A stretch of 64,000 bases of DNA from the NCBI GenBank assembly GCA_021234155.1, contig JAJEKV010000012.1, positions 1,495,062 to 1,559,061 of the forward strand, written 5' to 3'. Position numbers and translations under genes: made by a program. Positions 1 through 12,059 of the stretch are shown piece by piece. Positions within the stretch are counted from its first letter, which is position 1; every line of letters begins with the position of its first letter. Source of the DNA: Isoetes taiwanensis. Lineage: Eukaryota > Streptophyta > Lycopodiopsida > Isoetales > Isoetaceae. Under the pieces are notes generated by a model. The model saw only the letters and a program-made list of their open reading frames with translations. It did no database searches and was not told where the DNA came from.

Positions 1-995
1 TTGAACCCCCACCAAGTGCACACTTATTTTGGCATTACTAGACCTATACCAACTCACCACACATCCATTGGGCAAAACTTTAGCCATACATGCACACTTT
101 ATAGGCGGGGATATCTCACGCGCTTTAGGAAGTCCTCGGAAATTTTTGTATTCTTTTATTTTTGGTCCAGCTAGACTAGTCTTGTCACTAGAATATCATA
201 TCATCTAGAAATATTGTCAAGGCAACCAAAGTGGAGCTAGGCACAAGTTCTATCCATTAGGTATCAAGGACCAAGGCAACCAAAGTGGAGGACATGATAG
301 GCACAAGTTCTACCTCGGGAATCATTGCCAGATAACCCCAAGAACCAACTCCCAAATATAAACATACACCGGCGAGTTTGAACCCCCACCAAGTGCATAT
401 TTATTTTGGCATTACTAGGCCTATACCAACTCACTACACATCCGTTGGGCAAAAGTTTAGCCATACATGCACACTTTGTGGCGGGATATCTCGCCTTTAG
501 AAAGTCACTTTTAAATTTTGTATTTCTTGTCACTAGAGTATCATCTTATCAGCTCTTGGTCAAGGCAACCAAAGTGGAGGACACATAGGCACAAGTTCTA
601 CCATGTGGGGATCATGGCCGTGATAACCCCGATGAACCAACTCCCAAATATAAACATACAATGGCGGGTTTGAACCCCAGCCAAGTGCACATTTATTTTG
701 GCATTACTAGGCCTATACCAACTCACCACACATCGGTTGGGCAAAACTTTAGCCATACATGCACACTTTGTGGGGATATCTCCCGCCTAGGGAAGTCACG
801 GGAATTTTGTATTCTTTCATTTTTTTGGTCCAGCTAGACTAGTCTTATCACTAGAGTATCATCTTGTACAGACTAGCTAGAAATATCCTACTGCCGGTCA
901 AGGCAACCAAAGTGGAGGACACGTATAGGCACAAGTTCTACCACGTCGGGGATCATGGCCGTATAACCCCAGTAACCAACTCCCAAATATAAACA
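1..995 (-). repeat. Three tandem copies of a tRNA-derived SINE-like repeat
   Basis: Units start near 1, 376 and 666 (the first is cut by the window edge) and share most of their sequence. Read on the minus strand, each carries a pol III A-box-like motif (TGGTGAGTTGG, near 49-59, 426-436 and 718-728) and a B-box (GGTTCAAACCC or close, near 1-10, 376-386 and 666-677) about 52 nt apart, the spacing of a tRNA with a long variable arm. Unit length is 290-375 bp because of internal indels. Box sequences and spacing are seen directly; SINE origin is inferred. The copies lie head to tail without A-tails between them, so tandem duplication after insertion is more likely than three insertions. Confidence 0.6.
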
Positions 996-2002
996 CTTTT
1001 CTTGTCAAGCAAGTTTAGATACAAAAATCGAGCTTCATCCACTAATCAATTTCGAAATCCTTGCAGGGTAAGTGAATTTGCACAAAGCACAAAAGGATAA
1101 CGGTAGAATTGGATATTTGATTCTAGAAGAGGGGAACTTATTAATATTCTAGGTTATTATTTAGTTCTGGATAGGGGAGGGGATATGATGTTATTTTCTT
1201 TGCTTGACATCAGTTAACCAGGTTGCAGTAGTTAACCAGGTTCGGGCAAAGGGATGTTGCATAAATTTTGGTTTTTAATTTTAGGCACTTGGAAAGCTTG
1301 AGAAGGGAATCATCGGCCTTATATCTCTCTTATGTCGGATGATCTAGATCAGAAACTAATTACTGAGATGATGATTTGCTACTCTTAACGTCAGAAACCA
1401 ATTATTAGCCTTCCTGCATCCAAGTATAAGAGCATGATAATTACCGAGATTGCCTTTTTATGGACATTGCTGGATGTGATAGTCGTAAGTTACAATGGTA
1501 GAATCACTGCAAAAGATGCTCTGTAATGATCTATAGTTGCAGTTTATTGTGTGTATTGCAGGTGAAGGACATGCTATAGCTATAAATGGTTCATAAATTC
1601 ACTCACTTCAATGCATTCATTAGAGGTATGTATATCCATTTTATTTACTGTAAAACTTTTTCATTCATAGTTGCCCATATTTCCACCAGTCTAAGTTAAT
1701 TCCGACATTCTAAGGTTGCAGCTGGTGTTCATACGTTACATGAATGGCATATCCCTTTTATTCATAAGTGCATCCCACGGGGCTTGCAAATGAGATTTTG
1801 GTCAATATAAGAAGCAGGCAGATGAGTGCCTAGCGTTACTTGTGCAGAGTATATGCATGTCATCTGTGTGCATGTCATCTGGATTTTCTGGTAGCCAAGC
1901 TTTCCATGTTAGTGTTTACAACAATCCTTCCTATTCTATTCCTAGCTTGGAATGTTCTGGTATAAGCTACATGCAAAAACTCTGACGATTTCTGAGCTGC
2001 AG
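996..2002. other. Intergenic or intronic DNA, no gene recognised
   Basis: AT-rich sequence with no reading frame that looks coding. Isolated acceptor-like CAG sites occur, for example near 1560. It could be intronic DNA of the exon-like units that follow, but nothing confirms this. Confidence 0.4.
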
Positions 2003-2292
2003 GGCTTTCTCAGTGTGTATCCAAACAACCTTGAATGATAAACTGGCAAAAATTGTGACGAAAGGATGAGGTTCAATTCGGCCTGTTACCAAGGTTAATA
2101 ACATGAAATTGAATTATTATCTAAACCGAAATGCATAATTGCTAGCTTGGAATGTTCTGGTATGAGATACATACAAAAATTCTGACAATTTTGAGTTGCA
2201 GGAATTTCTCAGTGTGTATCCAAACGACCTTCAATGACAGTCTGGCAGGAATTGCGACAAAGGATGAGCATCAATTTTGGCCCGTTACCAAG
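2003..2292 (+). repeat. Tandemly duplicated exon-like unit
   Basis: A segment of about 200 bp is repeated head to tail (about 1945-2141 and 2142-2340). Each copy holds a 91-nt block flanked by a CAG acceptor and an AAG|GTTA donor: 2003-2093 and 2202-2292. In the second copy one frame is open throughout, 30 codons with ordinary amino-acid content (NFSVCIQTTF... to ...WPVTK). In the first copy the same frame runs into TGA after a local shift. This looks like an exon duplication in which the upstream copy has decayed. I do not recognise the protein family. Confidence 0.4.
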
Positions 2293-2753
2293 GTTAGTAA
2301 CATGAAATGGAATTATTATCTGAGCTAAAATGCATGATCTCTAAAAATGGATTTGATAATGTGGCCTCCTTATGCCACAGATGAAAGTTCATCTGACCAT
2401 GTTCTCCACACCTTGAATGGTAGAGTAGTAGATTAGATAATATACTACACCAATGCATGTGTAAAAGAATTTTACTATATTTCTAAAGTCGCTTCCCTTA
2501 ATTCTGGTTTCTATTGACTGCTTTGCATTTCGGCATTGGTTTATACGTAACGATGGCATTTTAAAGGTTTTGAACTTTTATGTTTTGAGTTATTTTTTTG
2601 TATTGTATATTATTTATGCGGCAGCTCATTTTGCAGTGAGCTCCAAGTTCTTGAAGTTGAACTTTGGAATGCATGTCTTCTATGTTATAACAAATATGTA
2701 ACAACTATTTAAGAACGACATTTTCACACAGAGCAAAAAACACCATCCTTTAG

Positions 2754-2889
2754 GTATGAGAAGCTCATGAAGTTGGCAAGCATCTTCAATGGAAATTCCT
2801 CAGGAACAAATGGCTTGAGAACAGGCCAGCATCCGGGGGTCATACTGAACATTCTTCGCATTCTTGCTAAGATTCAAGTGATAAACTGA
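2754..2889 (+). other. Possible terminal exon of an unknown gene
   Basis: After a pyrimidine-rich TTTAG acceptor, one frame is open for 44 codons to TGA at 2887-2889 (YEKLMKLASIF... to ...LAKIQVIN). Its composition is protein-like. The phase does not join directly to the exon-like block ending at 2292, so another exon or decay is needed. It ends just before the opposite-strand Ca2+-ATPase remnant. No family recognised. Confidence 0.3.
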
Positions 2890-4311
2890 AAAACAAAGAG
2901 CAGCATTTTCCTGGCCTGACCTTTACAATGGTTGCAAAGTTGTCGTCCATGATTATTATGTTAGAGCTCTCTTTTGCCACCTCTGTACCAGCAATACCCA
3001 TCGCAAGCCCAATAGATGCCTAAAGAAGATAGCACTAGGTGGTTAAGATATGATATCAGATTTATTTCATAACTGCATTGCAAGATAACATAGGTGACCT
3101 CATCTAAAGCTGGTGCATCATTGGTTCTATTCTCTGTAACAGCAACAATCTCTCCTAGCTCCAGTTCACCGTTTAACCATAGTATATTTATCTGTTGGAG
3201 AAGAGCATGCCATCACTTGCAGCGCAAATTTTATATCTAGATCCAACAAAAACAATAAATGGTGGGAAAAGGCTTTGTACCTGAACCAAGGGAAGAATAT
3301 CATATTGCTCATCAGCGGTCATGGCATGAAATATTTTTTCCTCTATTGCTCTTCCATGTTCTGTAAGAATGCCACACTCAGCTACTATTGCTTTCGCTGT
3401 GATAAGATTGTCCCCAGTCACTATACGAACCTAGAAGCAATCTTCACTTCTCAAAATTTTGAGATTGGAACAAGTATGCTTATGGGATGGATCATGAAAG
3501 CCAATAATTGTTCTGATTAATGAATAAGGAAAAGTGATAAAAATGAGATGCAAAAATAAGGCTTAGAAGTTCCCACCTGCTAGACACCGCTTGGATAGTA
3601 AACTGTGTTTTATGGTGGTGTTGTGTGGATGAACTTTGCTAGGCAAATACGATTCTCACCTTTATACCAGCAAGTTGACATTTTTGCATGGATTCTAGAA
3701 TGCCTGGCCTACAAGGATCATTGATACCAACAATCATAGTTAGAAGTTAGGAGTTAGGAGTTAGCTAACGCCTAACGTATAATAACGTCTAACTAGCTAT
3801 TCTCAAACATACTAACGCCGTTAGTTTCGCCCCAAAAAAAAAAAAAAATTCAGATTTTGGAAATTTAATATATCGTCTGGACTAATTTCGACACGTAGAT
3901 TACGAATTTGCAATAAAAAGAACTAAAATCATACTCTGTCTTATGCCAATCACAAGTTGCATTGTTAACATAAACCTGTCACAGTTGCAATTTGGAACAA
4001 AAACTATACTCTGAGTTCATTCCTAAAGTAAAACATGATTGACAATCTGATTCCCAAGTATATGGATAAGAGGGCAATTCGAGTGGTGGAAGGGGGGGCA
4101 TCTGAAGCAACAGCTCTGCTACAACAAAAATGGGACAAAATCCTCTTCAAAGGTTAAATGTGCTCCAAGCCTTGTTGCTAAAAATTATAGATTCTCCACT
4201 CTGATTGCAAATATTATGTTATTTACAGATTTGCCCTGCAAGTATATCTCTATGGAAAGAAGATTTCAACAGCCCCCTGCTGAGGCATTCCAGATCGCTC
4301 ACACTATCTCC

Positions 4312-4662
4312 CCCCGATTGGGGTTATTAAATAAATTAGTGGAAACCCTTCCGGGCTTCTACATGGAAACCCTTCCGAATTTCCATGAAAACCGGAAGGG
4401 TTTCCACTGATTTATCCCGGAAGGGTTTCCACTGAAAGTGGAATTTTTGGGGTGAAGATATCCGCCGCGGTTAATTAATGACCAGATTTAATTCCCACGG
4501 CTATTTTAGAATGACCCTTCCGGCTTTCCATGGAAACCCTTCCGGGTTTTATTGAAAACCGGAAGGGTTTCTATTAAAACCCGGAAGGGTTTCCATGGAA
4601 AGCCGGAAGGGTTTCCATTAAAACCCGGAAGGGTTTCCGTGGGAGGCCAACCCAAATCGGGC
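4312..4662. repeat. Foldback element made of repeated GGAAGGGTTTCC motifs
   Basis: About ten copies of GGAAGGGTTTCC or its complement GGAAACCCTTCC occur within 300 bp. Copies near 4339, 4365 and 4527 run one way; those near 4390, 4416, 4558, 4580, 4603 and 4625 run the other. The block is bounded by an imperfect inverted repeat, CCCCGATTGGGGTT at the left and AACCCAAATCGGGC at the right. This fits a MITE or foldback element able to form several alternative hairpins. It lies inside the larger 3735-7292 insertion. Confidence 0.6.
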
Positions 4663-7139
4663 GTACTTATAACCATTGATTCCAGATGCTTAGCAATTCT
4701 TCTTTAGGCCCAAATTATGTCTATTTAGCTTTCCAAACACTTGAACATAACAAACTCCCTCGCCACTAGAAGCGGTGTGGTCATTTCGAGCCTAGAATCA
4801 TATAGAGGTCGGTGCGGTAACAACATAAAATTTTAGTGCTCCCCGATACTCTACGTTCCCAAACTCATGAAAATGTCCAGAGAGCTATCAAAATCTACCT
4901 CGAATATCAAGTCGCTTCGCCATCACGAAAGGACTTGACAGCGTCATATATGATGTCTTGAAAACCTTCCAAATTCTTGAAAATATTATAGTTTATTCCG
5001 CACATTGTTGAAACCGAGAATTTTATCGGGACCTATGGACACCTAGACAAATTTGAGAGGTCACGCCTCAAAAGCTACTAGCTCCAATGCGCCTTAGGAT
5101 GTCTATATCGCTATCATATGCCAATACGTCCGAACAATATAGGTAGCAACGTTTTGCTCCAGACTTCACGCTTTCGGAATCATGGGTGCTTAGCTTAATA
5201 GATGAACTAGGCGGAGACCTTAGTTTTCTTAGTCCGTAAAAGCTGTTCTCTGTAACTTGAATACACCACGGACTATGGGGAATGGGTTTAACCGGCGACA
5301 ACCGATCTCGCTCCTTTGCTTCATTTCGAATCACACAAGAATAGCGTAAGCAAAAAGACCTAACTTTCCAGAGACTTCATCGCATTCATCGATTTTAAAT
5401 TTGCATCCGCCCCTCGGCCGCTTAAAACAACCTGCGGATTAGTTTGGGAGGGAAAACCGAACAAGGTTTTTTTTTTCCAAAATGCCCACTGTAATTTTTA
5501 GGCTTAAACTAAACGTTATTTGGGGTTATAATGGCGGTTAATTTGGTTTGTTGGTCGGTTAACGAAGCCGATGACGATGACTAGAACTACGAAATTTCTT
5601 TAGGGCGGGCCGAGGCGAATCCTGTTGCTCTTGCGCATCCTTCCCTAAGATCCTTGGATGAGCTCTGGGCCAGTTGGCATGGTTCAGCTGCCCGGATAAG
5701 GAGTGGTGTGTGGAGCTTCTTCGCGGCCTCAAACTCTGAGGATATCTGAACTCCCCCCTCTCGATTCATTCGATTCGATCATGCCTACTATGGTAAGCCC
5801 TAATGGCGATTTTTCGTCTTTGAGCTGCTTTTGGTTTTTTGGATGTCGAATTAAGTCTCAAACCTTGGTTGGAAAAGGGTCAGTCTGGTTATGACTGCAC
5901 TCACCGCAGTTGTCTTGGTCGAGGATATGAAGAAGGCACCGTTAGTCTCTTTATTTTATAGCACTGGTTCTTACGAATAGAGATCTCCAACCTCGCTAGC
6001 GGTTGGGAACAAGTTCTTGAAAATGTCGAATCCATGCTATTTTCAGGAGGAGTTTCGAGGGCTTATGTATTTGTATCTTGTTGGAACTTGCCATTTATCT
6101 AAATCCTTGCTACATCGGTGTTTTCTTCTCTAAGCATGTGCGTAAAGGGGCCTACTTGAGGATCGAATCTTGTCATGGTGGTTTGGGAGTCTTGTTTCTT
6201 TCTTTTCTATCTTGAATCGTTTTAAGCTACTTTAGTGAAGTATGTTAGCTAAAGATTTTGTCTAGCTTCTGATTTATTATTGCCGCATCTGTAGGCTGGG
6301 CTTGAGATTATGTTTGGCGATGCTTATGCTAAGGTAACATGTCGAGGCGATATTGCAAGAACATCTTTTCGATTGGATTAATGCGGTTTGCTTTATTGTT
6401 TTAGGATGGGGCTTAAACTATTTTAGGAGATGAATAGTGCGAGGAAACTATGGCGGTAACTAAACTGTTGTACTACTAAGAAACAATCTCTTTTGTTACG
6501 GCCTTTTAACCCATGCCCGGTAAAGGAACTAGTATCTTTAGGGCCGGGGATTTGAGCGACTCGTGATCTCGTCTCGGCCGAGGAGAATGCTCGAGGGAAA
6601 TCCTAACCAAACTTGAAGTGGGATGGGCTCAATACACATTTAGAAATCGGGGGAGGGTTCTAATATGTGAATACTTGACTTATATAATGACAAGACCATA
6701 GAGTTGGATGCATGTGGGCTACTTTTGGAGCTGAATTCCGAGTTAGCCTAAGGCTTGCTACATCCGGAGAGGATCTTCATGGGAATGCGCTCGATTTTAA
6801 AAGTGAGATATGGGCTGTTGCATAACATTATTGGCTAGGATGACCGAGTGTTGTGCTTAAAATGTCATATCTTTGAGCAAATCCTTTTGGAGAGCCTAGT
6901 AGAAGAACGTGGACGGGGAGGCGAGAAGCAAAATAACGGTGGAAAAAGCAAGGAACCTTCTTCCATAGTATTTCTTCTTTGGGGAAAGAGGTTGTGGTCC
7001 TTGTTCTAGAAATTGATGGGGAACCAGCGATTACCCACATAGTACTTAGAGCAAAGAAGAGGTCGAGGGGTTCCAACCTAAGTACTTGATATTTTGTTAT
7101 GTGATGTTTTATGTGTTCTACTGACTGATATAATTCTTC

Positions 7140-7241
7140 CTATCTGGCTCTTGAGGAGTCTTGTAATAAGGTCTTTGGACCACCTTTATTTATAAAATAT
7201 AAAAAACCTTGCCTTCAAAAAAAAAAAAAAAAAAAAAAAAA
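7140..7241 (+). other. Retroposon-like 3' end with 25-A tract
   Basis: A plus-strand segment ending in TTTATAAAATATAAAAAACC runs into 25 consecutive A residues (7217-7241). Such a tail is typical of a LINE or SINE 3' end. The preceding 1.6 kb shows no reading frame I can assign, so the element type is unknown. Confidence 0.4.
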
Positions 7242-7415
7242 GTAAGGTATTTCGCGTTAGCCATTTGGGGGCTAACGCGTTATGTTCTAACCATGCCAAC
7301 AATTGCTAGGCAAACAAGCCCATCTTTTGAAAAAGTGGCAAATTGTCTTCTCGACTTTGCTTCTGGAACAGGGATCTCCTTGCATCCCAAGCAAAGTTCT
7401 CAAGACAACATTTGC

Positions 7416-10400
7416 AAATAATGAAATAATTTCTTGAAGTTATTCCAACTGCAAACAAAGAGACAAGATAGTTTATAAAGTAGGCTGTTCCGCCTAGCTA
7501 TTACTCTGTCGATCTGCTTGAAGATTTTGATTTTGGTTGGCCTCTATTTTTCAAGCTAATGGAGCTGTCCCGCATTGATCTTTCCTTTTGCTTCAACATT
7601 TGGGTTCTATCCAATTTGTTTCTAAACACGATCAAGCACCAGATCAACAGACTCAGTTTTGCAATACTCTTTGTTATGCCCTAACTTGATCTCAAAAAGA
7701 GACTATCTACATGGCATAGGGAATTGTGTGTCACCTTTCTAGATAACTTCGATGCATGATTGAAACATTAAACTAAATTACTAAAAAAAAACGCCTCGTG
7801 TTGGCGACAAACTAGGCCTTTACTCTTTTAGGCTTCCTCCCCTTGGCTGTACATGCTTTCTTGCAAAACCACAGTAGCAATCAACAAAGGGAAAACCAAA
7901 TCTTTGTTTGAAACCAGGCTTTAAACAGGGTCAAGTAGATTGCAGGGATTGTTTCAAAAAAGTGATGGACGTGGCATGTAAGTGGACTGCAAAAACAAAT
8001 ATTCAAATGTTATCTAAGTGTCTATAGTTTGGTTTCACATTTTCTTTGGTTGCACCATCGTTTGTGCGTCTATTACTTTTGTGCAATAATGAACTCTCAT
8101 ACAAGTGGATGATTTTGGTTGAACGCATGAAGTTTATATTCCCTTACACAACATGAATTGCAATATTTCATCGGCTTATTCATCCATTCCATTTTCTTAA
8201 CACACAACATGTATTGCAATATTTCATCAACATTTATAAGACCATCCGGAACCATTCAAAACTTCATTTTAGGGAACCACATGTTTGCTTAAAAGAGATT
8301 TTTGCATATAGGTACGATATGCTGGAGCAAGCTTACTCAAACAACAATCACATTTAATTCCAACAAGACAACATAATGACCGAACATTTATATCAAACAT
8401 TACTTACCTCGGATTGGAGAAATTAAAGTAATCTAATAATACAACTTAAAATCCAAATCAAGATTTACAACTCTCTAACATTTTATAATTATGAAATAAA
8501 AGTGTAGAAACTTCACTGTGAGGGCCTCGTTAAGTTACATCAATCCAGACCAACAAATGTGGTATAGTGCATGCAATTCTTACAACAAAAAAGTCCAAGA
8601 TGGAATGCGAGCAAGGTGATGCCCAACTTGCCATATTAACACATGAATTTCTAAAAGGTAAAAATCCATAGATTGCAACTATAAAACAATTCATTACAAT
8701 TAATATTACAAACAAGCTTTCATACCATATCAGCCGAGTAAGCCATTAATTAACTACACACTTCAAATATGTTTTCTTTGCAAGACTTATTGACAAGTGG
8801 TGAGACTTGGGCGCTGCATTTAATGAGCAAGTTGGATACAATGCCAATGAACTATATGAAATAAGAACCCAGGTACAACAAAAATCATATCTAACAAACC
8901 ATTTGGACTGTACCAAACTAATTTCATGTGTGTTTGTAGGATGATGAAGGCAAATTATACCAACAAAATTTGACACAAGCAAAATGGGCTCCACATGTTT
9001 TCCAACTATCTGTACAACACGACAAGTACATGAATCAAAGGCGGCAGAAAGTTATAGTTTAAAACTTTACTCCGATATAATACATCCACGAATCAAACAT
9101 TTCGTCGAACAAAAAGGAAATGCTAAAATCCAATACAAAAAGTACGCAATCAAGCTTACAATTAGTTAAAATCATTACGTTTACTTTGAACAGTTATGAC
9201 TCCACTTCCTATTGATAAACATGAAACAACATATACATTGATGATACATTGTCAAAGTTTTATGTCGCAATAAACATAACACATTCATACACAACACATT
9301 AGTGTCCACTCTTCGTCCACAATCACATGGAATGCCCACCGAAGGTGGGCAATTTTCTAGTTGAATTATAAAAAAAGGGACGTAGTTGAATTACAAGAGC
9401 AAGAATGTGGAACAAAGAGTCTGGTACAACTCTGGACTGTATTACAAGCTATTAGTGAATTTAACAAGAGCACGTATTCCATAAAGATCGACCAGTGCAG
9501 GTCTTTCCATAACATACGCTTGAATTACAAGAACTATGTAGAACAACAGGTCTGCCACAACTCTAAACTGCAACAAAGTGGGCTTACTGAAGCAACATGC
9601 AGCTCTGTAGAGAAGTGCATAGCAATCTGACGCAAATGATAATCACGAACTTCAACTGACACAGAAATGCTCAGATACGTTCATCACCTTGAGATTGGAA
9701 GGACCTGTCACGCATGCACATAACAGACAGAACATAAATATGAGGAGAACACTATGAATGAAACGGATGGAAAGATGTAGGAGTCAATCATACAATCAAT
9801 CATAAAACAAGATCCGAATAGAAAGTGTTTTCCACAAAGATTTCCATTAAATCTTTTCATTTCTCTAACACAAACTCTACAACGGTCTTGAACACAAGTG
9901 AACACATAATACAAAGGCTACAGTTTACATAGGAATGATGCCTACAAATATTGCATCTACACTTTCACAAACGACATTGCAAAGATTGTTCTTGTGCATA
10001 GAAATAGCCATCCAAAAGTACACAGACATGATGTACATCTGCTCACTACCTTTAAAATCAGAGAACATCTAGGCAACACTGGTCCTATAATGTTACATGC
10101 TAGCATGGTCCAGAGAAGTTGTTCTGCCTGCCACACATTGACATACAAGACACAAGAGCAACATGAAGAGAGAACTATGACTGGAAAGGGTGGCTAAAAC
10201 GTACCTGCAAAGCACTTCGACTTCCAGAAACATGATTGGAACTGCAAGAAATGCAGATGTGCCTTAGACGATCCAACACACCAACCTGTGATGAATAGCA
10301 ACCTCTTTTGACGGTGATTTGAATACCTGCTCATGCTGGCGTGTTAGCATCCATAAGATAAAAGTTGACAAAGTTGATAAAATTGATGGGTATTATATGT

Positions 10401-11610
10401 CTGTGCATATCCAGATACGGCGAGAAAGCAGCTGAAGAACATGAAGCATGGGGATTTTGAACCCCACCAAAGTTAATTGGTCCCAGAATGCTTCACCTGG
10501 CAGAAATGATCCCGAGCCTGCCATCCATGCAAACGGAAAATGTGAAACACAACTATATAAGAACAATACGCAGCTTGTAATGAACAGAAACAAAGCAGCT
10601 GTTATTTACTTTCACCACAACATACATAAAGGGATCTGAAAATGCATGCAGTATTGTATGCATGCATATTTGCCCTTTATTCCAACATCTGGGCCGTACA
10701 TAGCGATCCTCGTTTGTGGGGTATGCATGTACAAGTTTTTGTATACTGTATATTAGGGTTTGCAAAATACTATAAGGTTTGAGATAATGTATGTATTGTA
10801 AATTTTTTAGGGCTCTCGCTGCCCTACGTAACCCCCCGTGTGAATATGCACCCAAACCAAAGGGGGTTTAAGGGGGAATTTAAGTTAAAAGTGTTGAATG
10901 TAATGGTTTATGTTAATTAAAATTTTTTTGGCCCCTTCGGGGCATTTTACAAAAACAAGAGAGTTGTATATCGCGATAACATGTAACATGATGACGTAAA
11001 TAGAATAAGACAACAATAGGAACAGAGGTATGCATCACCATTATTTTAAGAAACACCATGACGATTTCAACAAATCATGTTAGACCTCTATTCTATGATT
11101 ATATTTGCATTTTTAAGCATCGGTGTATCCATCTGTGGTTGCCTCGAGAAAGTGCATCCTCTCTCTAGAGACAATGCTCCCACCGGTTTGTCAAACTGAT
11201 GAAATGGAGCAAAACATGAATCCTCGAGTTAAGATAATGGCACAATATATTTAAAAGAAGAAGCCAATTCCTTAAATGCTTCCTTTAACTCTTAAAATAA
11301 TCCAAGGGGAAAAAGTGGCTAGAAAATAAGTGCATTTATCTATATCAAACTATCATGGCATCCTGCGCCTGAATCTTGAATAGATCAAATGACAATCACA
11401 TGCTGGATCAAATAACATCGTGCTGGACTGCCACAGCCTTCTTATTACTTCAACATAAAATTCAGACACAAATCATGCCATGAATAAACATATCCGATTA
11501 TCTTTGTTGGATCGAGCTAGTACCGGGCATTTTGCAAAATTTGGAAGAGGAAAAGCAAACAAAATGCATGAGCAAATCTAAGAACAAAATGTAATATCTG
11601 GGTGCTAAAA
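7416..11610. other. 4.2 kb without a recognisable gene
   Basis: AT-rich spacer. The start may contain introns or lost upstream exons of the Ca2+-ATPase remnant, but I could not identify more. Small local duplications are present: a 27-bp unit with 56-bp offset at 8146 and 8202, and a degraded pair near 9384 and 9522. The frames of 60-100 codons here lack splice context or family motifs and I treat them as chance. Confidence 0.45.
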
Positions 11611-12007
11611 TGCTGGTATTAGCCTTTATAGTAAAATCCAAAAATCGTGTGAAGTCAAAGAGCCGTGAACGTGTACCGTGGCGCGATGAATTACAAAGCA
11701 TTGGGCGTGGTGGGGAGAATATAACGAGAAAAGGGAGAGCAGAGGAGTGGCTTTTGGGGCTCAAAATCAGTGAACTGAAAGGAGGAGTTAGCTTGACGGG
11801 GGCCTTGATGAAGCCCGATTGGGATACATAGAGAAAGCGGACAGCTTGAAAGGCGAGGTCTTTGGAGCGGCCGGAGGGCCACTCTTACGTGACGAAGATC
11901 AGTCAGGGGAAAGCCGGTTAGGCGGATTGGGCGAAATAAACAAGACTGTTATAAGGTGAGCTTGGGCTGTCGGAGTAGAATACCTTGTATTTGAAGAAGA
12001 CTCAACA
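11611..12007 (+). repeat. 5' LTR of the Copia element
   Basis: 397 bp beginning TGCTGG and ending CAACA directly before the primer-binding site. From about 11634 onward it matches 19891-20273 along its length, and its first 23 bp match 16337-16359. The many small indels relative to the other LTR show an old insertion. Confidence 0.88.
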
Positions 12008-12008
12008 G

Positions 12009-12020
12009 TGGTATCAGAGC
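12009..12020 (+). other. Primer-binding site for initiator tRNA-Met
   Basis: TGGTATCAGAGC, one base after the 5' LTR, is complementary to the 3' end of plant initiator tRNA-Met, the usual primer for Copia minus-strand DNA synthesis. Confidence 0.9.
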
Positions 12021-12059
12021 CAGCAAGATATGGCCAGCCGATTGGCATTGACATATCTT

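Larger units (their letters stand above)
3735..7292. mobile_element. 3.56-kb insertion inside the Ca2+-ATPase exon, with 11-bp target duplication
   Basis: The exon sequence breaks at ATACCAACAAT (3724-3734) and resumes at ATGCCAACAAT (7293-7303), a 10/11 match that both sides need to complete the IVG codons. The inner ends carry a short inverted repeat: AGTTAGAA at the left, and GGTTAGAA at the right when reversed. A 9-11 bp target duplication suits Mutator-like elements; the very short terminal repeats and lack of a transposase suggest a non-autonomous derivative. The interior holds a foldback block (4312-4662), an A-run at 3834-3848, and a retroposon-like 25-A tract at 7217-7241. No intact ORF is recognised inside. 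Confidence 0.65.
2921..7415 (-). pseudogene. Plant ACA-type (P2B) Ca2+-ATPase pseudogene, split by an insertion
   Basis: The family pumps Ca2+ out of the cytosol using an aspartyl-phosphate intermediate. Minus-strand exons of the catalytic P-domain are recognisable: 7293-7415 plus 3660-3734 (one exon, ending IVGINDPCRPG... AGIK), 3281-3430 (VRIVTGDNLITAKAI, then ECGILTE), 3099-3191 (EIVAVTENRTNDAPALDE) and 2921-3019 ([16 protein letters not shown], then MDDNFATIV). Splice sites and phases of the last three agree with the family. Damage: the family-invariant TGDGTNDAP reads TENRTNDAP; the segment normally around VMARSSP is missing; the reading frame shifts by two bases near 7392; and an insertion at 3735-7292 interrupts the exon within the IVG motif. 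Neither the membrane segments nor the N- and C-terminal exons were found. The gene is clearly dead. Confidence 0.85.

Noticed and set aside
10932-10952. Bacterial-type terminator hairpin (GCCCCTTCGGGGC)
   Set aside because: An isolated short hairpin in eukaryotic non-coding DNA with no gene ending at it.
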